Shown: positions 24,247 to 33,613, numbered from the stretch's first letter. The stretch is 64,000 nucleotides of DNA from Acetatifactor sp. (GCA_029055435.1 JAIDDH010000097.1:1-64000), one strand, 5' to 3'. Numbers and translations are program-made. The notes: a model not told the origin generated them from the letters alone.

Positions 24247-26736
24247 ATGGCATCAAAATGTAAAAAGCTTCTGGCTGCCCTGATGAGTCTGGTATTGATT
24301 CTGGGCGCAGCGGGTACAGTAGCGGAACATGTCAGCGCAGCGGGGGTTGCGCCTGAGAGTGGCAAAATTTACTACATCAAAAACAAAAACAGCGGAATGT
24401 ATCTCACGGTTCAAGGAGACTCATCCGCCAGTGGCGCAAACGTGTGTCAGGCGACGGGTACGGGTTCGCTTGGACAGAGATGGATTCTGGAAAAAAATGC
24501 AAACGGTACATTTCGCCTTCATCCTGCAACAGATATGACGGGCGGCATTTCTCTGGATGTGGCAAATGGAAGTACAGATGGCGGTACTAATATTCAGATC
24601 TGGCAGAATAACGGTCTTTCTCCGCAGAATTTTGGCATCACGAAAAGCGGGGACGGTTACGCCATCACAACGGAGGTAACCAGCCATCAGAGCTGTCTTG
24701 ATGTGAACGGAGCCAGCAAAACTTCCGGAGCTAATGTAATTCAGTGGACAAACAAAGAAGCGGCGAACCAGATTTGGTATTTTGAGGAGGCGCAGTGGCC
24801 CTCCAGCGGTTCTGGTTCTTCTTCCGGCAACACAGGTTCCGGCACTACAGACACCACGAGTTCTTCAAAGAGCTGGAATATGTCGGATTCCAATTTCAGG
24901 AGTCTCGGCACCATCAGTTCCACTACAACAATTGACAGTCTGAAACTGATTGCAACCAGCAGCAAAACTATGTCTGTGACTTCCAGTTCTGCGACATTAG
25001 ATGGTACAACCTACAACTATTGCCTTGCTCTGGGCGGCGGCGGCAGCACAAGCTATCGTGCAGTTGCAGTCAGTGTGAGCGGTACAAGTAAAATCAAGGT
25101 GACAGCGAAATCCAGCGGTTCTGCGACGAGAACGCTGACTTTTGTGAACGACAGCGCACAGCAGGTGGGTTCCATGAGCTGTGGTTCGGCGCTTTCCACG
25201 GGAGAGGTAAGCGTTACGGGCACCGGCACGATTTATATTTATTCCACGGGCAGCGGTATCAATATTTACAAGATACAGGTTGATACCACAAGCGGTTCAG
25301 GCAGCAGTTCCTCGTCGGGCAATACATCGAGCGGCACTTCGGATATTTCTTCTGCAATCGATGCCAATGGCTATCCCGATCAGCTCATGGAATTTGTTTC
25401 CACCAGCGACGGTGCATTCGTGACGGCTTCTTCCACTTCGGCAAATGCGGCTGTCAAATCCAGCACAACAGCTTCCAACGCAAACAGATGGAAACTGATT
25501 AAAAAAGGCGGAGATTATTATCAGATCATTAATGCTGCCAGCGGTTATGCGCTTGCACCCACGGGAAATAAGGCTTCAAATGGTACTTCGGTTGTCGTGG
25601 CAGGTGTTGCGGATAACAATGCCCAGTATTGGAAGATTGCAGCCGTTAAGACAGACTGCAACGGGGATTCTCTGAATTATAAGCTGGTGAATTATGCAGA
25701 TACAAATCTTGCGCTGACTCTTTCAAACGGCAGCTATCAATTGAGTAGCTACAGCGGCAGCGCAGCACAGAACTTCAGATTTAATTCTCATGGCGCAGAG
25801 GGCTTTGCCGGTTACAGCAAGAATATGAGCGGCAAAGAGAAGGCGTCCGTGATCGGCGGTGCTCTGGGTTCTGTTGTCAATGTATCAAATGTAAGTGATT
25901 TACAGAAATATGCCTCGGGTTCCACAGCCTATACCATTGTCATCAACGGAAACATCTCCGCAACTAATCTCACTAAGGTAACTGTGGGCAAAAATAAGAC
26001 ATTCATCGGCAAATTTGGTGCGGGTACTTTAAATAACATTCACTTCAGATGCATCAGCAGCTCAGGCAATGTGATTTTTAAGAATATTACCTTCAAGCAT
26101 GATGAGAACAAAAATGAAAATGATGATATCCAGATGTATATTTCCAATGGGAATAATTTCTGGGTTGACCACTGTACCTTCAGCGGTCACAGCACAATGA
26201 CCAGCACGGATGTGGATAAACACATGTATGTGGGATTGCAGGCTGACTATGTCTCTGTGACAGGCTGCTATTTCGGAGGACATAAGTACGGACTGATTCT
26301 CGGATATCCCAATGAGGACGGTGCAGGAACATACAGCGGCTATCCGCGCATGACCATTGCCAACAACTATTTTTATAATAATTACACCCGCGCGCCGGGC
26401 CTGATGCGCTACGGTTATTTCCATTGCTATAATAACTATGTGTATGGCTTTAACCTTGGTTACACGCCGTACACGGGCTGTACCATTTATTCGGAAAAGA
26501 ATTATTTCGATAAGGGAAGCTACGGTGGTCGTGTGGTGGATGATTATGGCGTTGGAGCTTTCACGGACAGCGGCTCCGTGCTGACAAGCTCTGTCTCGAG
26601 TTTGAAGACAGGCGCAGCTTCATGGCGACCCTCCAGCAATTACGGCTATGCCACAAGAAGTGCGGCAGACGCCAGGTCCTGGGCACAACAATATGCAGGG
26701 GCACAGAAATCGAAAATTGTCTATGCTATAGATTAA
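24247..26736 (+). CDS. Secreted PL1-type pectate lyase with two ricin-type carbohydrate-binding modules
   Basis: This is an 829-aa extracellular enzyme predicted to cleave polygalacturonan by beta-elimination. It has a signal peptide (residues 1-~31, ending HVSA). A CBM13/ricin beta-trefoil module follows (~35-178, with repeated Q..W motifs), then a Ser/Gly linker. A beta-rich CBM-like domain (~210-350, SWNMSDSNFRSLG), a second Ser linker, and another ricin-like module (~375-520) come next. The C-terminal PL1 parallel beta-helix (~530-829) carries NFWVDHCTFSGHS, the TDVDKHMYVG metal-binding region, and NYTRAPGLMRYGYFHCYNNY with the catalytic Arg. There is no sortase motif or SLH domain, so it is likely released. 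It is a single gene with its own promoter and terminator, so regulation probably depends on pectin sensing elsewhere. Confidence 0.93.
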   Translation: MASKCKKLLAALMSLVLILGAAGTVAEHVSAAGVAPESGKIYYIKNKNSGMYLTVQGDSSASGANVCQATGTGSLGQRWILEKNANGTFRLHPATDMTGGISLDVANGSTDGGTNIQIWQNNGLSPQNFGITKSGDGYAITTEVTSHQSCLDVNGASKTSGANVIQWTNKEAANQIWYFEEAQWPSSGSGSSSGNTGSGTTDTTSSSKSWNMSDSNFRSLGTISSTTTIDSLKLIATSSKTMSVTSSSATLDGTTYNYCLALGGGGSTSYRAVAVSVSGTSKIKVTAKSSGSATRTLTFVNDSAQQVGSMSCGSALSTGEVSVTGTGTIYIYSTGSGINIYKIQVDTTSGSGSSSSSGNTSSGTSDISSAIDANGYPDQLMEFVSTSDGAFVTASSTSANAAVKSSTTASNANRWKLIKKGGDYYQIINAASGYALAPTGNKASNGTSVVVAGVADNNAQYWKIAAVKTDCNGDSLNYKLVNYADTNLALTLSNGSYQLSSYSGSAAQNFRFNSHGAEGFAGYSKNMSGKEKASVIGGALGSVVNVSNVSDLQKYASGSTAYTIVINGNISATNLTKVTVGKNKTFIGKFGAGTLNNIHFRCISSSGNVIFKNITFKHDENKNENDDIQMYISNGNNFWVDHCTFSGHSTMTSTDVDKHMYVGLQADYVSVTGCYFGGHKYGLILGYPNEDGAGTYSGYPRMTIANNYFYNNYTRAPGLMRYGYFHCYNNYVYGFNLGYTPYTGCTIYSEKNYFDKGSYGGRVVDDYGVGAFTDSGSVLTSSVSSLKTGAASWRPSSNYGYATRSAADARSWAQQYAGAQKSKIVYAID

Positions 26737-26769
26737 GTGATTAATAGGATATTTTATTTGTAAAACAAG

Positions 26770-26817
26770 CAGAGGATATTCCAAAAGTCAGGAAGACTAA
26801 GGAATATCCTCTGTTTT
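26770..26817. terminator. Rho-independent terminator after the pectate lyase gene
   Basis: cagaggatattcc (26770-26782) pairs exactly with ggaatatcctctg (26801-26813) across an 18-nt loop, followed by TTTTA. It lies between convergent genes, and the minus-strand tail (CTTGTTTTAC) may also serve the lipoprotein operon. Confidence 0.8.
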
Positions 26818-26850
26818 AAAATATTTTTGTAAGCTTACTCAGGGTGTTTG

Positions 26851-27849
26851 TTATTTCACAGAGAGCGTCCGCACAAAAAATTTGTCTCCTTCCTGGATGA
26901 CATATCGAATCCCTTGTTTTGTCGCGAAATCTCTGCTCAGTCTATTTTCTGTCTCGCCGAAGTCATAGACGTACAACTCATTTGTGTCCGTGTTCCAGAA
27001 ATGACAAAGAGAGCTATAGCTTGTCAGATAAAAGCCGTTCTCGGTAAAAACGCTGTCTGCTGTCTGCTCCGGCAAAAGCATCTTATCTCCTGCGCAGAGA
27101 ACATAATCTGCTCGCTGTTCTAATAAAACCGTATCTGTAATTTCCTGTGCAGCAATATCATAATGATACAGGGAGCATTGCTGATACTGTCCCTTTTCTA
27201 AAGTCTCAACGATAAAGATGACTTCTTTATCGTTCAGGGATGCACAGACGATTTGCTCTCCGTCTCCCAGACCGGTTCTTGCGTCATATTCACAGACAGC
27301 CGGGTATACAACGGTTTCTGTTCCGGCGGCATCTGACAAAAGCAGCAGCTCTTGATTTTGGCTTTCCTCCATGTATTGCTGCTCAATTAACATGTACCCA
27401 TCAGATGCATATATACAATGGGCGCCTTCTCCGGCAGCTTCCCTCACATTTCCGTCAGGAGATAACTCCAATACTTTCTGTACGACTTCATCCCCTTCCA
27501 TAAAAGTGATATTCAAGATCAGGTTTGTGTCATTCAGCAAGTCATCATAATAATAATAGCAGTCTGTTTCACAGATAGTAATATCTTCACCTGAGAAGGA
27601 GAGGAAATGCCATGCGAGGTCAGATCGCAATTCCGGGCCGTGCATTTTTTCGCGCAGAGTAAGATTGTAATATATGCCTTCGTCTGTAATGCCTTCGATA
27701 TATGCATCCGGCGGCAGATATTTTAAGTTGACATCTGATACTTCCCAATAGTCATTGGACTGCCTGACAGATACTTCTCTCGTCCTGGAACATCCGCACA
27801 TGCAGAGGATGAAAATGAATGTAAACCATAGGACACATCGTTTTGACAT
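26851..27849 (-). CDS. Lipoprotein of unknown function, paralogue A
   Basis: This 332-aa secreted lipoprotein starts MSKRCVLWFTFIFILCMCGC, a lipobox with the modified Cys at about residue 20. The mature part begins SRTREVSVRQSNDYWEVSDVNLKYLPPDAYIEGI. It contains repeated beta-strand blocks resembling a propeller, and ends GIRYVIQEGDKFFVRTLSVK. It is clearly paralogous to the next gene (27882): same N-terminus, the conserved WHFLSFSGEDI segment, the FWNTDTNELYVYDF segment and the same C-terminus. I do not recognise a catalytic motif. It is the last gene of an operon with a C39-like protease. Confidence 0.8.
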   Translation of the reverse strand: MSKRCVLWFTFIFILCMCGCSRTREVSVRQSNDYWEVSDVNLKYLPPDAYIEGITDEGIYYNLTLREKMHGPELRSDLAWHFLSFSGEDITICETDCYYYYDDLLNDTNLILNITFMEGDEVVQKVLELSPDGNVREAAGEGAHCIYASDGYMLIEQQYMEESQNQELLLLSDAAGTETVVYPAVCEYDARTGLGDGEQIVCASLNDKEVIFIVETLEKGQYQQCSLYHYDIAAQEITDTVLLEQRADYVLCAGDKMLLPEQTADSVFTENGFYLTSYSSLCHFWNTDTNELYVYDFGETENRLSRDFATKQGIRYVIQEGDKFFVRTLSVK

Positions 27850-27881
27850 ATAGTTCTCCTTATAATTTGTACTGGCTTTCT

Positions 27882-28955
27882 TTATTTAGGCGATGATTTA
27901 ACAGAGAGTGTTCGCACAAAGGCTTCAGGTCCTTCACGGACTATGTATTGAATGCCTCTTTCGGTAATGGAGCGACCTTCCGTGTTTATCGGTTTAAAGT
28001 CGTAAACATAGACTTCGTTTGTGTCTGTATTCCAGAAATAGCCGGATTCATAACAAGATATATAAATTCCTTCCGGAGTATAGGTAGAGGTGTAAATCAT
28101 ATTTGCTGAGGACATCAAAGGAATTTTTGATTTTTCCTGATATTTACCGTCTACAATTTCTCCGATGCTTCCCGTTTCATTATCCAGTGACATTAAAGCT
28201 ATATTTCCTACACGGATTGCGTAAAGGACTTCTTGTTCAAGTAAAATTTTGTCTGTAATTTGCTCTTTTGTTATATTGTAGGTATATAGCCAGTGTTGGA
28301 TTTTGTCATTTTGAGTCTCTCTAACGGTAAAAATGATTTCTTGATCGTTTAAGCAAACGGACAAAATATCTTCGCCCATCATAGAGTCAATCTGTTGTGT
28401 GGCCTGATAGATTGTAGTCTCTGTTCCCGTTGAAGCATTGGATAAAACGAGGGCATTATTATAGGATATTCTATCTTCTTGGAAATTATTCCTTATACTT
28501 GCAATCCAACCGTTTGAGGCAGCAATAAAAGGGAGCTGTGAAGCATTCTGTTGAAATAATTCTTTTGTCGTTCCGTCGGGGGAAAATTCCAACACTTTTA
28601 TTCCTTCTTCAAAATTCATGGCTATAATTAAATTAGAGTCATTTAAAAAGCTGGAGTAATAGCTTATGGAAGGCTCCTGATAAATAGGAATGTCTTCGCC
28701 GGAGAAGGTCAAAAAGTGCCAGCTAGCATCTATATAGGATGACTTTGCGTCAGCCAGATCACAGCAATAATATATACCTTCATTTGTCACAGCTTCAACA
28801 TACGTATTGGCTTCCTGCGGCAGATTATTTAATTTGATATCTGTTATCTCCCAACCGTTTCCAGATTGTCTGATAGATATTTCTTTGGTTTTAGCACACC
28901 CGCACATAAATAGTAAACAAATCAACAGCAGATATATATAGCATCGCCTTACCAT
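27882..28955 (-). CDS. Lipoprotein of unknown function, paralogue B
   Basis: This 357-aa lipoprotein starts MVRRCYIYLLLICLLFMCGC, followed by AKTKEISIRQSGNGWEITDI. It shares WHFLTFSGEDI, FWNTDTNEVYVYDF and a C-terminal FVRTLSVK with paralogue A, so the pair arose by gene duplication. It probably forms a beta-propeller at the outer face of the membrane. The start overlaps the end of the C39-like protease gene by 7 nt, indicating one transcript. The function is unknown; sensing, inhibiting or guiding the protease are possible roles, without direct evidence. Confidence 0.8.
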   Translation of the reverse strand: MVRRCYIYLLLICLLFMCGCAKTKEISIRQSGNGWEITDIKLNNLPQEANTYVEAVTNEGIYYCCDLADAKSSYIDASWHFLTFSGEDIPIYQEPSISYYSSFLNDSNLIIAMNFEEGIKVLEFSPDGTTKELFQQNASQLPFIAASNGWIASIRNNFQEDRISYNNALVLSNASTGTETTIYQATQQIDSMMGEDILSVCLNDQEIIFTVRETQNDKIQHWLYTYNITKEQITDKILLEQEVLYAIRVGNIALMSLDNETGSIGEIVDGKYQEKSKIPLMSSANMIYTSTYTPEGIYISCYESGYFWNTDTNEVYVYDFKPINTEGRSITERGIQYIVREGPEAFVRTLSVKSSPK

Positions 28956-29662
28956 ATGATTGCTTTCCTAGAATGTGCTGAATTTGCACTATACAAAATA
29001 TCCTGGGAATATTTAGCGGTTCCTGTATAACTGGGATGAGGATCAGTAATGTACACAACACCCTCTGTATCAGAGTATCCGCTTGTATTTACAAAGTGAC
29101 CTTTTGTACTATAAGGAAATTTTTTTTGTTTGTATAATGCTTCTGTATTAATATCCAGAATTGCAGGTCTATCATTATATATGCCGGAGCGTATCTTTTC
29201 CATCCACTCGTCTTGTGTTCCAATGGAAGAATACACATAGTACTGTTCATCAATACAGGTGTTTACCACATTCGGTATCAGTGTCATATTTGTTCCGTCT
29301 GTAGTAGTGGACAATAAATCGGCGTATTCCTTTTGGGTCAAGGAGCTTCCATTAATGCGGTGTACAACTTGTTTGACTGTTGCGGGGCCGCAGTACCAGT
29401 TTGTCTCCTGTTTAAATGCAGTGATGCTCATTTTGATTGCAGAGGGATAGGATGTCCTCATTCTGCGGAGAGCCTGAAGTTTTTCAGCTTCCCGCTGTCG
29501 CATGTCTGCCGGAATATAATCCACAGCGCCTTCTTCATAAGTTAAATCTCCGTCAACACCATTGGCATATACAGGTGTTCCTTCGATGAGAAATGCGGAG
29601 ATTAAAATACTTGCTATAAGAGATTTACAAAGCATTTTTTTAAGTAAGTTTCGTTTTTTCAT
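28949..29662 (-). CDS. Secreted C39-like cysteine peptidase
   Basis: This 237-aa protein has a signal peptide (MKKRNLLKKMLCKSLIASIL to about residue 33). The rest is a peptidase C39-like fold: ETNWYCGPATVKQVVHRING with the catalytic Cys, FVNTSGYSDTEGVVYITDPHPSY with the Asp region, and the catalytic His in KGHFVN. It lacks an ABC transporter, so it is not a bacteriocin-processing C39 exporter. Secreted versions of this fold are common in Clostridia, with few known targets. It is first in a three-gene operon with two paralogous lipoproteins and divergent from a LytTR regulator. Confidence 0.85.
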   Translation of the reverse strand: MKKRNLLKKMLCKSLIASILISAFLIEGTPVYANGVDGDLTYEEGAVDYIPADMRQREAEKLQALRRMRTSYPSAIKMSITAFKQETNWYCGPATVKQVVHRINGSSLTQKEYADLLSTTTDGTNMTLIPNVVNTCIDEQYYVYSSIGTQDEWMEKIRSGIYNDRPAILDINTEALYKQKKFPYSTKGHFVNTSGYSDTEGVVYITDPHPSYTGTAKYSQDILYSANSAHSRKAIIW

Positions 29663-29703
29663 ATTTGTTCCTACCTTTCTTAAGATGATTGATATATAAG
29701 ATT

Positions 29704-29716
29704 TGTAACAGTTACA
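29704..29716. promoter_or_regulatory. 13-nt perfect dyad between the protease operon and the LytTR gene
   Basis: tgtaacagttaca is a perfect inverted repeat around one central base. It lies 42 nt upstream of the C39-like gene start, where a convincing -35 hexamer for that operon is missing. That would fit an activator site, possibly for the adjacent LytTR protein, but it does not match the usual LytTR direct-repeat consensus well. Confidence 0.35.
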
Positions 29717-29788
29717 GAATATCGTATTTTAAATAAATATTCTATAGGCTATGCACGAAACGACATTTTTACGTCTCTTTTGGTTAAT

Positions 29789-29817
29789 TTGACTTGCTAT
29801 TTCATTTTAGATTATAT
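29789..29817 (+). promoter_or_regulatory. Likely promoter of the LytTR regulator gene
   Basis: TTGACT (29789-29794), a 17-bp spacer and TTATAT (29812-29817) lie 58 nt before the ATG at 29876. Confidence 0.5.
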
Positions 29818-29875
29818 AAAATATAAGAAATATTGAGATGTTATTGTAAAATGTCACTATATAAAAGAGGTTGAT

Positions 29876-30373
29876 ATGCACATATTTATTTGCGGAGACG
29901 ATGTAAACGGCAATATGCAGATTATCCAATATCTAAAAACATATTTTAATCAAACTAATTCCAAATCCCCGAAGATAGCAGTATTTCACAGTGGCAGAGA
30001 GTTGCTCGAGAATGCGCGGCAATTATATGCCGCAGAGGAAATTAGGATACCTTTGGAGACCAGACAAGGCGTTTTTTCTGTGTTGGCACAGGATATTATT
30101 TTGGTGGAGACCTTAAACAGGAAGGTGATTGTACATACTGTGTCGGAGGATTATGAACTGCTTCATTCGATGAATTATTGGTTCCGGCAGCTACAGGGAA
30201 TAGATTGCTTTTTTCAAACGCACAGAAGCTATATTATTAATATGAAGCATGTGGATTCCTTCAATCATTCTCTTATCTGGCTTTGTAATAATCAGTATGT
30301 GGCTTATCTGACACGCAGAAAGTATCAAGTGTTTAAAGCAGCGTACTTGTCTTATTTGGGCTATGCACAATAA
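29876..30373 (+). CDS. LytTR-domain DNA-binding regulator without a standard receiver
   Basis: This 165-aa regulator's C-terminal ~100 residues are a LytTR domain: DIILVETLNRKVIVHTVSEDYELLHSMNYW and FQTHRSYIINMKHVDSF, with the R-S-Y-I-I-N-x-x-H signature. The N-terminal ~60 residues (MHIFICGDDVNGNMQIIQYL) recall the first strand and helix of a receiver domain but are too short to hold the phospho-acceptor, so phosphorylation is unlikely. LytTR proteins often control bacteriocins, secreted proteases and surface proteins. The gene is divergent from the C39-like protease operon, its most likely target. Confidence 0.85.
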   Translation: MHIFICGDDVNGNMQIIQYLKTYFNQTNSKSPKIAVFHSGRELLENARQLYAAEEIRIPLETRQGVFSVLAQDIILVETLNRKVIVHTVSEDYELLHSMNYWFRQLQGIDCFFQTHRSYIINMKHVDSFNHSLIWLCNNQYVAYLTRRKYQVFKAAYLSYLGYAQ

Positions 30374-30481
30374 TTGCGTATATTATGAAGATTCTCTTAA
30401 AATGCCCCGTGGAATATTTCTTTTTTATGGAAAAGCATGTACAATCAAAAGGAATGTGTATTGATTTACAGGAGGGGCATT

Positions 30482-32320
30482 ATGCGGTTCTTATTGGTGG
30501 CGGTCAATGCCAAATATATTCATTCCAATCCGGCGGTCTATAGTCTGCGGGCATATGCCGGGGAGGAGCTGCAGCCGCATATTGATTTGGCGGAATATAC
30601 CATTAATCAGGAACTGCAGGACATTCTGGCGGATATCTACCACAAAAAGCCCGATGCCTTGGGATTCTCCTGTTATATCTGGAATTGGAACAGAATCAGG
30701 GAGCTGCTTCGGGAGCTGCCAAAGCTCCTGCCTGATACGGATATCTGGCTGGGCGGCCCGGAGGTGAGCTATGATGCCCCCGGGGTGCTGAAGACATTTC
30801 CTCAGGTAAAGGGAATCATGGTAGGCGAGGGCGAGGCCACATTCAAAGAGTTGATGCGGTGGTATGTGGCTGCCGGAGTGGATATTGGAATAGATGTCGG
30901 AGTGGACACCCGCAAGGAGCTGAACCAGATTCCCGGATTGTGTCTGCCTTCGGGCTATACGTCGGAGCGGGAGCTTCTGGATATGGGTACGCTGCCTTTT
31001 CTCTATGCCGGGAGTGGTCTTGCGCCCTTTGCCAATCGGATTATCTATTACGAGAGCAGCCGGGGCTGTCCTTATCGCTGCAGCTATTGTCTGTCCGCCA
31101 TCGACAAAAGGGTACGGTTGCGGGATATGGAAATTGTGAAGCGGGAGCTGCAGTTTTTTCTGGATGAGCGGGTAAAACAGGTGAAGTTTGTAGACCGTAC
31201 CTTTAACTGTGATCATTCTCATGCCATGGCAATCTGGCAGTACATATACGAACATGACAATGGCGTCACAAATTTTCATTTTGAGATTTCTGCGGATATT
31301 CTGCAGGAGGAAGAGATTGCTTTATTAAATAAACTGCGCCCGGGGCAGGTTCAATTAGAGATTGGCATACAGTCTGTTAATTCAGAAACGCTGCAGGCTA
31401 TCTGCCGGAGGGCGGACATGGAGCGGCTGGAGAGCGTTGTGGCCGCCATTCACCAGGGGCATAATATTCATCAGCATCTGGATTTGATTGCAGGGCTTCC
31501 CTATGAGGATTACGCGAGTTTTGCGGAGTCCTTTAACCGGGTCTATGCCATGAGGCCGGAGCAGCTTCAGCTTGGTTTTCTGAAGGTGTTGAAGGGAGCT
31601 CCCATGGCACAGATGGCGGAGGAGTTTGGCATTGTTTATCTGGAGGAGCCGCCCTATGAGGTGCTCTATACAAATTGGCTGAGCTACGAGGAAGTGCTGC
31701 GGCTGAAGCGGGTGGAAGAGATGGTGGAACGGTATTACAACAGCAATCAATTCACCCACACGCTGCGCTTTCTGGAGCGGGCTTTTGACCATCCTTTTGC
31801 CATGTATGAAGCATTGGCCGATTTTTATGAGAAGAAAGGCTATTTTTTGGAGAGTCCCGCCAGAGCCTATCACTATCAGGTGCTGCTGGAGTTTGCAAGG
31901 CAGCGGGACGGCGCCAACACGGATGTTTATAGAGAGCTGTTGACTTATGATTTGTATCTGCGGGAAAACCTGAAGAGCCGCCCGGAGTTTGTGGAGGATT
32001 TGCGGGAGCGCACCAAGGTGCAGGAGTTCATCCGGGCCTTTTATCGGCGGGAGGAGCAGGAGCACAGATTTCTGCCGGCTTATGAGGGCTATGACTGGAA
32101 ACAGCTGAGCAGGATGACACATCTGGAGCCGTTCCGGTATGCGGTCTGGAATCCGGAGGACATAGCGGCCTGTGTGGATACTGCAGGCTGTGAAGATCAT
32201 GCAGATACAAGTATGCGGTATGTGTTGTTTGATTATCGCGACCGCAGCCCGCTGACCCGTGAGGCGGGAACACAGGTGATTGAATCGTGCGAGTTATCAT
32301 ACGAGAGGTTTACGGAATGA
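30482..32320 (+). CDS. B12-binding radical SAM protein with DUF4080 C-terminus
   Basis: This ~612-aa protein starts at ATG 30482 behind AGGAGGGG. Residues 1-~140 form a cobalamin-binding Rossmann domain (MRFLLVAVNAKYIHSNPAVY, PDALGFSCYIWN, IWLGGPEVSYD). The radical SAM core follows with the 4Fe-4S motif SRGCPYRCSYC (Cx3Cx2C), VKFVDRTFNCD and LEIGIQSVN. The C-terminal ~170 residues match the DUF4080 type. It should use SAM and perhaps B12 for an unknown methylation or rearrangement. It overlaps the exonuclease gene by 4 nt. Confidence 0.9.
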   Translation: MRFLLVAVNAKYIHSNPAVYSLRAYAGEELQPHIDLAEYTINQELQDILADIYHKKPDALGFSCYIWNWNRIRELLRELPKLLPDTDIWLGGPEVSYDAPGVLKTFPQVKGIMVGEGEATFKELMRWYVAAGVDIGIDVGVDTRKELNQIPGLCLPSGYTSERELLDMGTLPFLYAGSGLAPFANRIIYYESSRGCPYRCSYCLSAIDKRVRLRDMEIVKRELQFFLDERVKQVKFVDRTFNCDHSHAMAIWQYIYEHDNGVTNFHFEISADILQEEEIALLNKLRPGQVQLEIGIQSVNSETLQAICRRADMERLESVVAAIHQGHNIHQHLDLIAGLPYEDYASFAESFNRVYAMRPEQLQLGFLKVLKGAPMAQMAEEFGIVYLEEPPYEVLYTNWLSYEEVLRLKRVEEMVERYYNSNQFTHTLRFLERAFDHPFAMYEALADFYEKKGYFLESPARAYHYQVLLEFARQRDGANTDVYRELLTYDLYLRENLKSRPEFVEDLRERTKVQEFIRAFYRREEQEHRFLPAYEGYDWKQLSRMTHLEPFRYAVWNPEDIAACVDTAGCEDHADTSMRYVLFDYRDRSPLTREAGTQVIESCELSYERFTE

Positions 32321-33060
32321 TAGATACTTATATCAGTATTGATCTGGAGACCACGGGGCTGAATCCCCGGCGGGACAAAATTATTGAGATTGGAGCGCTG
32401 AAGGTGGAAAAAGGGAAGGCAACAGACAGACTGTCCATCTTTGTGAATCCGGGACGCAGGCTGGAGGAGCGGATTGTGCAGCTTACAGGGATTCGGGATG
32501 AGGATCTGGAGGACGCCCCTTATATAGAAGAGGTTCTGCCGAAAGTTTTGAACTTTTTGGGGGATCTGCCGCTGCTGGGGCACAGCATTTTATTTGACTT
32601 TTCTTTTATGAAAAAGGCGGCGGTGGATCAGAGGCTGCCCTTTGAGAAGTGTGCGCTGGACACGCTGCGGATTGCCCGCAGATATCTGGCGGATTTAGAG
32701 CACAGGAGTCTGGACTATCTCTGTAATTATTATGAGATTCCTCATCGGGCGCACAGGGCGCTGGAGGATGCCGAAGCCACACATATTCTTTATCAAAAGC
32801 TGGTGGAATTGTTTTACGGGAAAGAGGACGAAGGTTTATTTGTCCCTGCGCCCCTGTATTATCAGGCAAAAAGAGATACCCCGGCCACAAAGGCGCAGAA
32901 GGAACAGTTATATTCTCTGCTCAGACAGCATAGAATAGTTTTGAATGTAGATGTGGAAAGAATTACCAGAAGCGAGGCAAGCCGGTTTATCGATCAGATT
33001 CGGAGCCGTCAGCTCGTTCCCTCAGATGACGGAGAATCACTTCTCTGTTCAGAGAGTTAA
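32317..33060 (+). CDS. DEDDh 3'-5' exonuclease, DNA polymerase III epsilon-like
   Basis: This ~247-aa protein starts at ATG 32317, overlapping the previous stop (ATGA); an upstream in-frame ATG at 32287 lies inside the radical SAM gene. The exonuclease core (residues 1-~165) has YISIDLETTGLNP (Exo I), GHSILFDFSFM (Exo II) and HRALEDAEAT (Exo III with catalytic His). A ~60-residue C-terminal region (KAQKEQLYSLLRQHRI, VERITRSEASRFI) is separate and of unknown role. It is too short to be PolC, so a stand-alone proofreading or repair exonuclease is likely. Its 3' end overlaps the opposite gene by 74 nt. Confidence 0.9.
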   Translation: MIDTYISIDLETTGLNPRRDKIIEIGALKVEKGKATDRLSIFVNPGRRLEERIVQLTGIRDEDLEDAPYIEEVLPKVLNFLGDLPLLGHSILFDFSFMKKAAVDQRLPFEKCALDTLRIARRYLADLEHRSLDYLCNYYEIPHRAHRALEDAEATHILYQKLVELFYGKEDEGLFVPAPLYYQAKRDTPATKAQKEQLYSLLRQHRIVLNVDVERITRSEASRFIDQIRSRQLVPSDDGESLLCSES

Positions 33061-33613
33061 GGCTTTCCGCAGTGTTCATCAGCTCCGGGATTTTGTCTCT
33101 CTGGCCGTTTTTGATATAAATATCGGAGAGCAGATCATAGGTGCGGCTGACATCCGTGCGGGTATTTACGGCAAATTCCAGAATTTCACGAGCCGCTTCT
33201 GTCTGATCTGCCCGGTATAATAAATCCGCCCACTGCTGGAGTGTGCTCACCAAAAGAGTATAGTTTTGATCATACTCTGTCAGAACCGTGATGTTGGCAG
33301 TGCCGTATTCCAATTTTAAATCCGTGTTGGAAAAGCCGGTGAGATTCACAATGGGATGCTGGGACAGCTCCTGAATCATGCGGAGGCATTCGGCGACTTT
33401 CTCGTCCTCCTCCAACAGATGCATAGGCAGGTGCTCCAACGGAATTTTGATATAGTCCAGTCCGTCCAGAGGTTTGCGGCGGGTCTGGTTGGCCAGGCGT
33501 TCCCTTTCCTGATAGCGCTTTTCTTCAGTGGCCTGAATTTTGCGGGACTTGCGCACATTATGGTTAATCACCATGGAAAATATGATTAAACTTGCCAAAA
33601 TATAAAATTTCAT
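32987..33613 (-). CDS. Membrane-anchored TPR-like hypothetical protein
   Basis: This 208-aa protein has an N-terminal transmembrane segment (FYILASLIIFSMVI) and a highly charged linker. A helical C-terminal half resembles TPR repeats (WADLLYRADQTEAAREILEFAV, SDIYIKNGQRDKIPELM). I do not recognise a family. The frame and the helical repeat logic support a real gene despite 74 nt of convergent overlap with the exonuclease. A plausible ribosome site (AAAGGATAT on its strand) precedes the ATG. Confidence 0.65.
   Translation of the reverse strand: MKFYILASLIIFSMVINHNVRKSRKIQATEEKRYQERERLANQTRRKPLDGLDYIKIPLEHLPMHLLEEDEKVAECLRMIQELSQHPIVNLTGFSNTDLKLEYGTANITVLTEYDQNYTLLVSTLQQWADLLYRADQTEAAREILEFAVNTRTDVSRTYDLLSDIYIKNGQRDKIPELMNTAESLNSLNREVILRHLRERADGSESDR

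Noticed and set aside
28949..29662. Bacteriocin-processing C39 peptidase
   Set aside because: No ABC transporter domain or gene, and the protein has a secretion signal. The resemblance is to the general C39-like fold.
30491..32200. Two long minus-strand ORFs opposite the radical SAM gene
   Set aside because: The plus-strand frame has clear B12 and CxxxCxxC motifs; the antisense frames have none.
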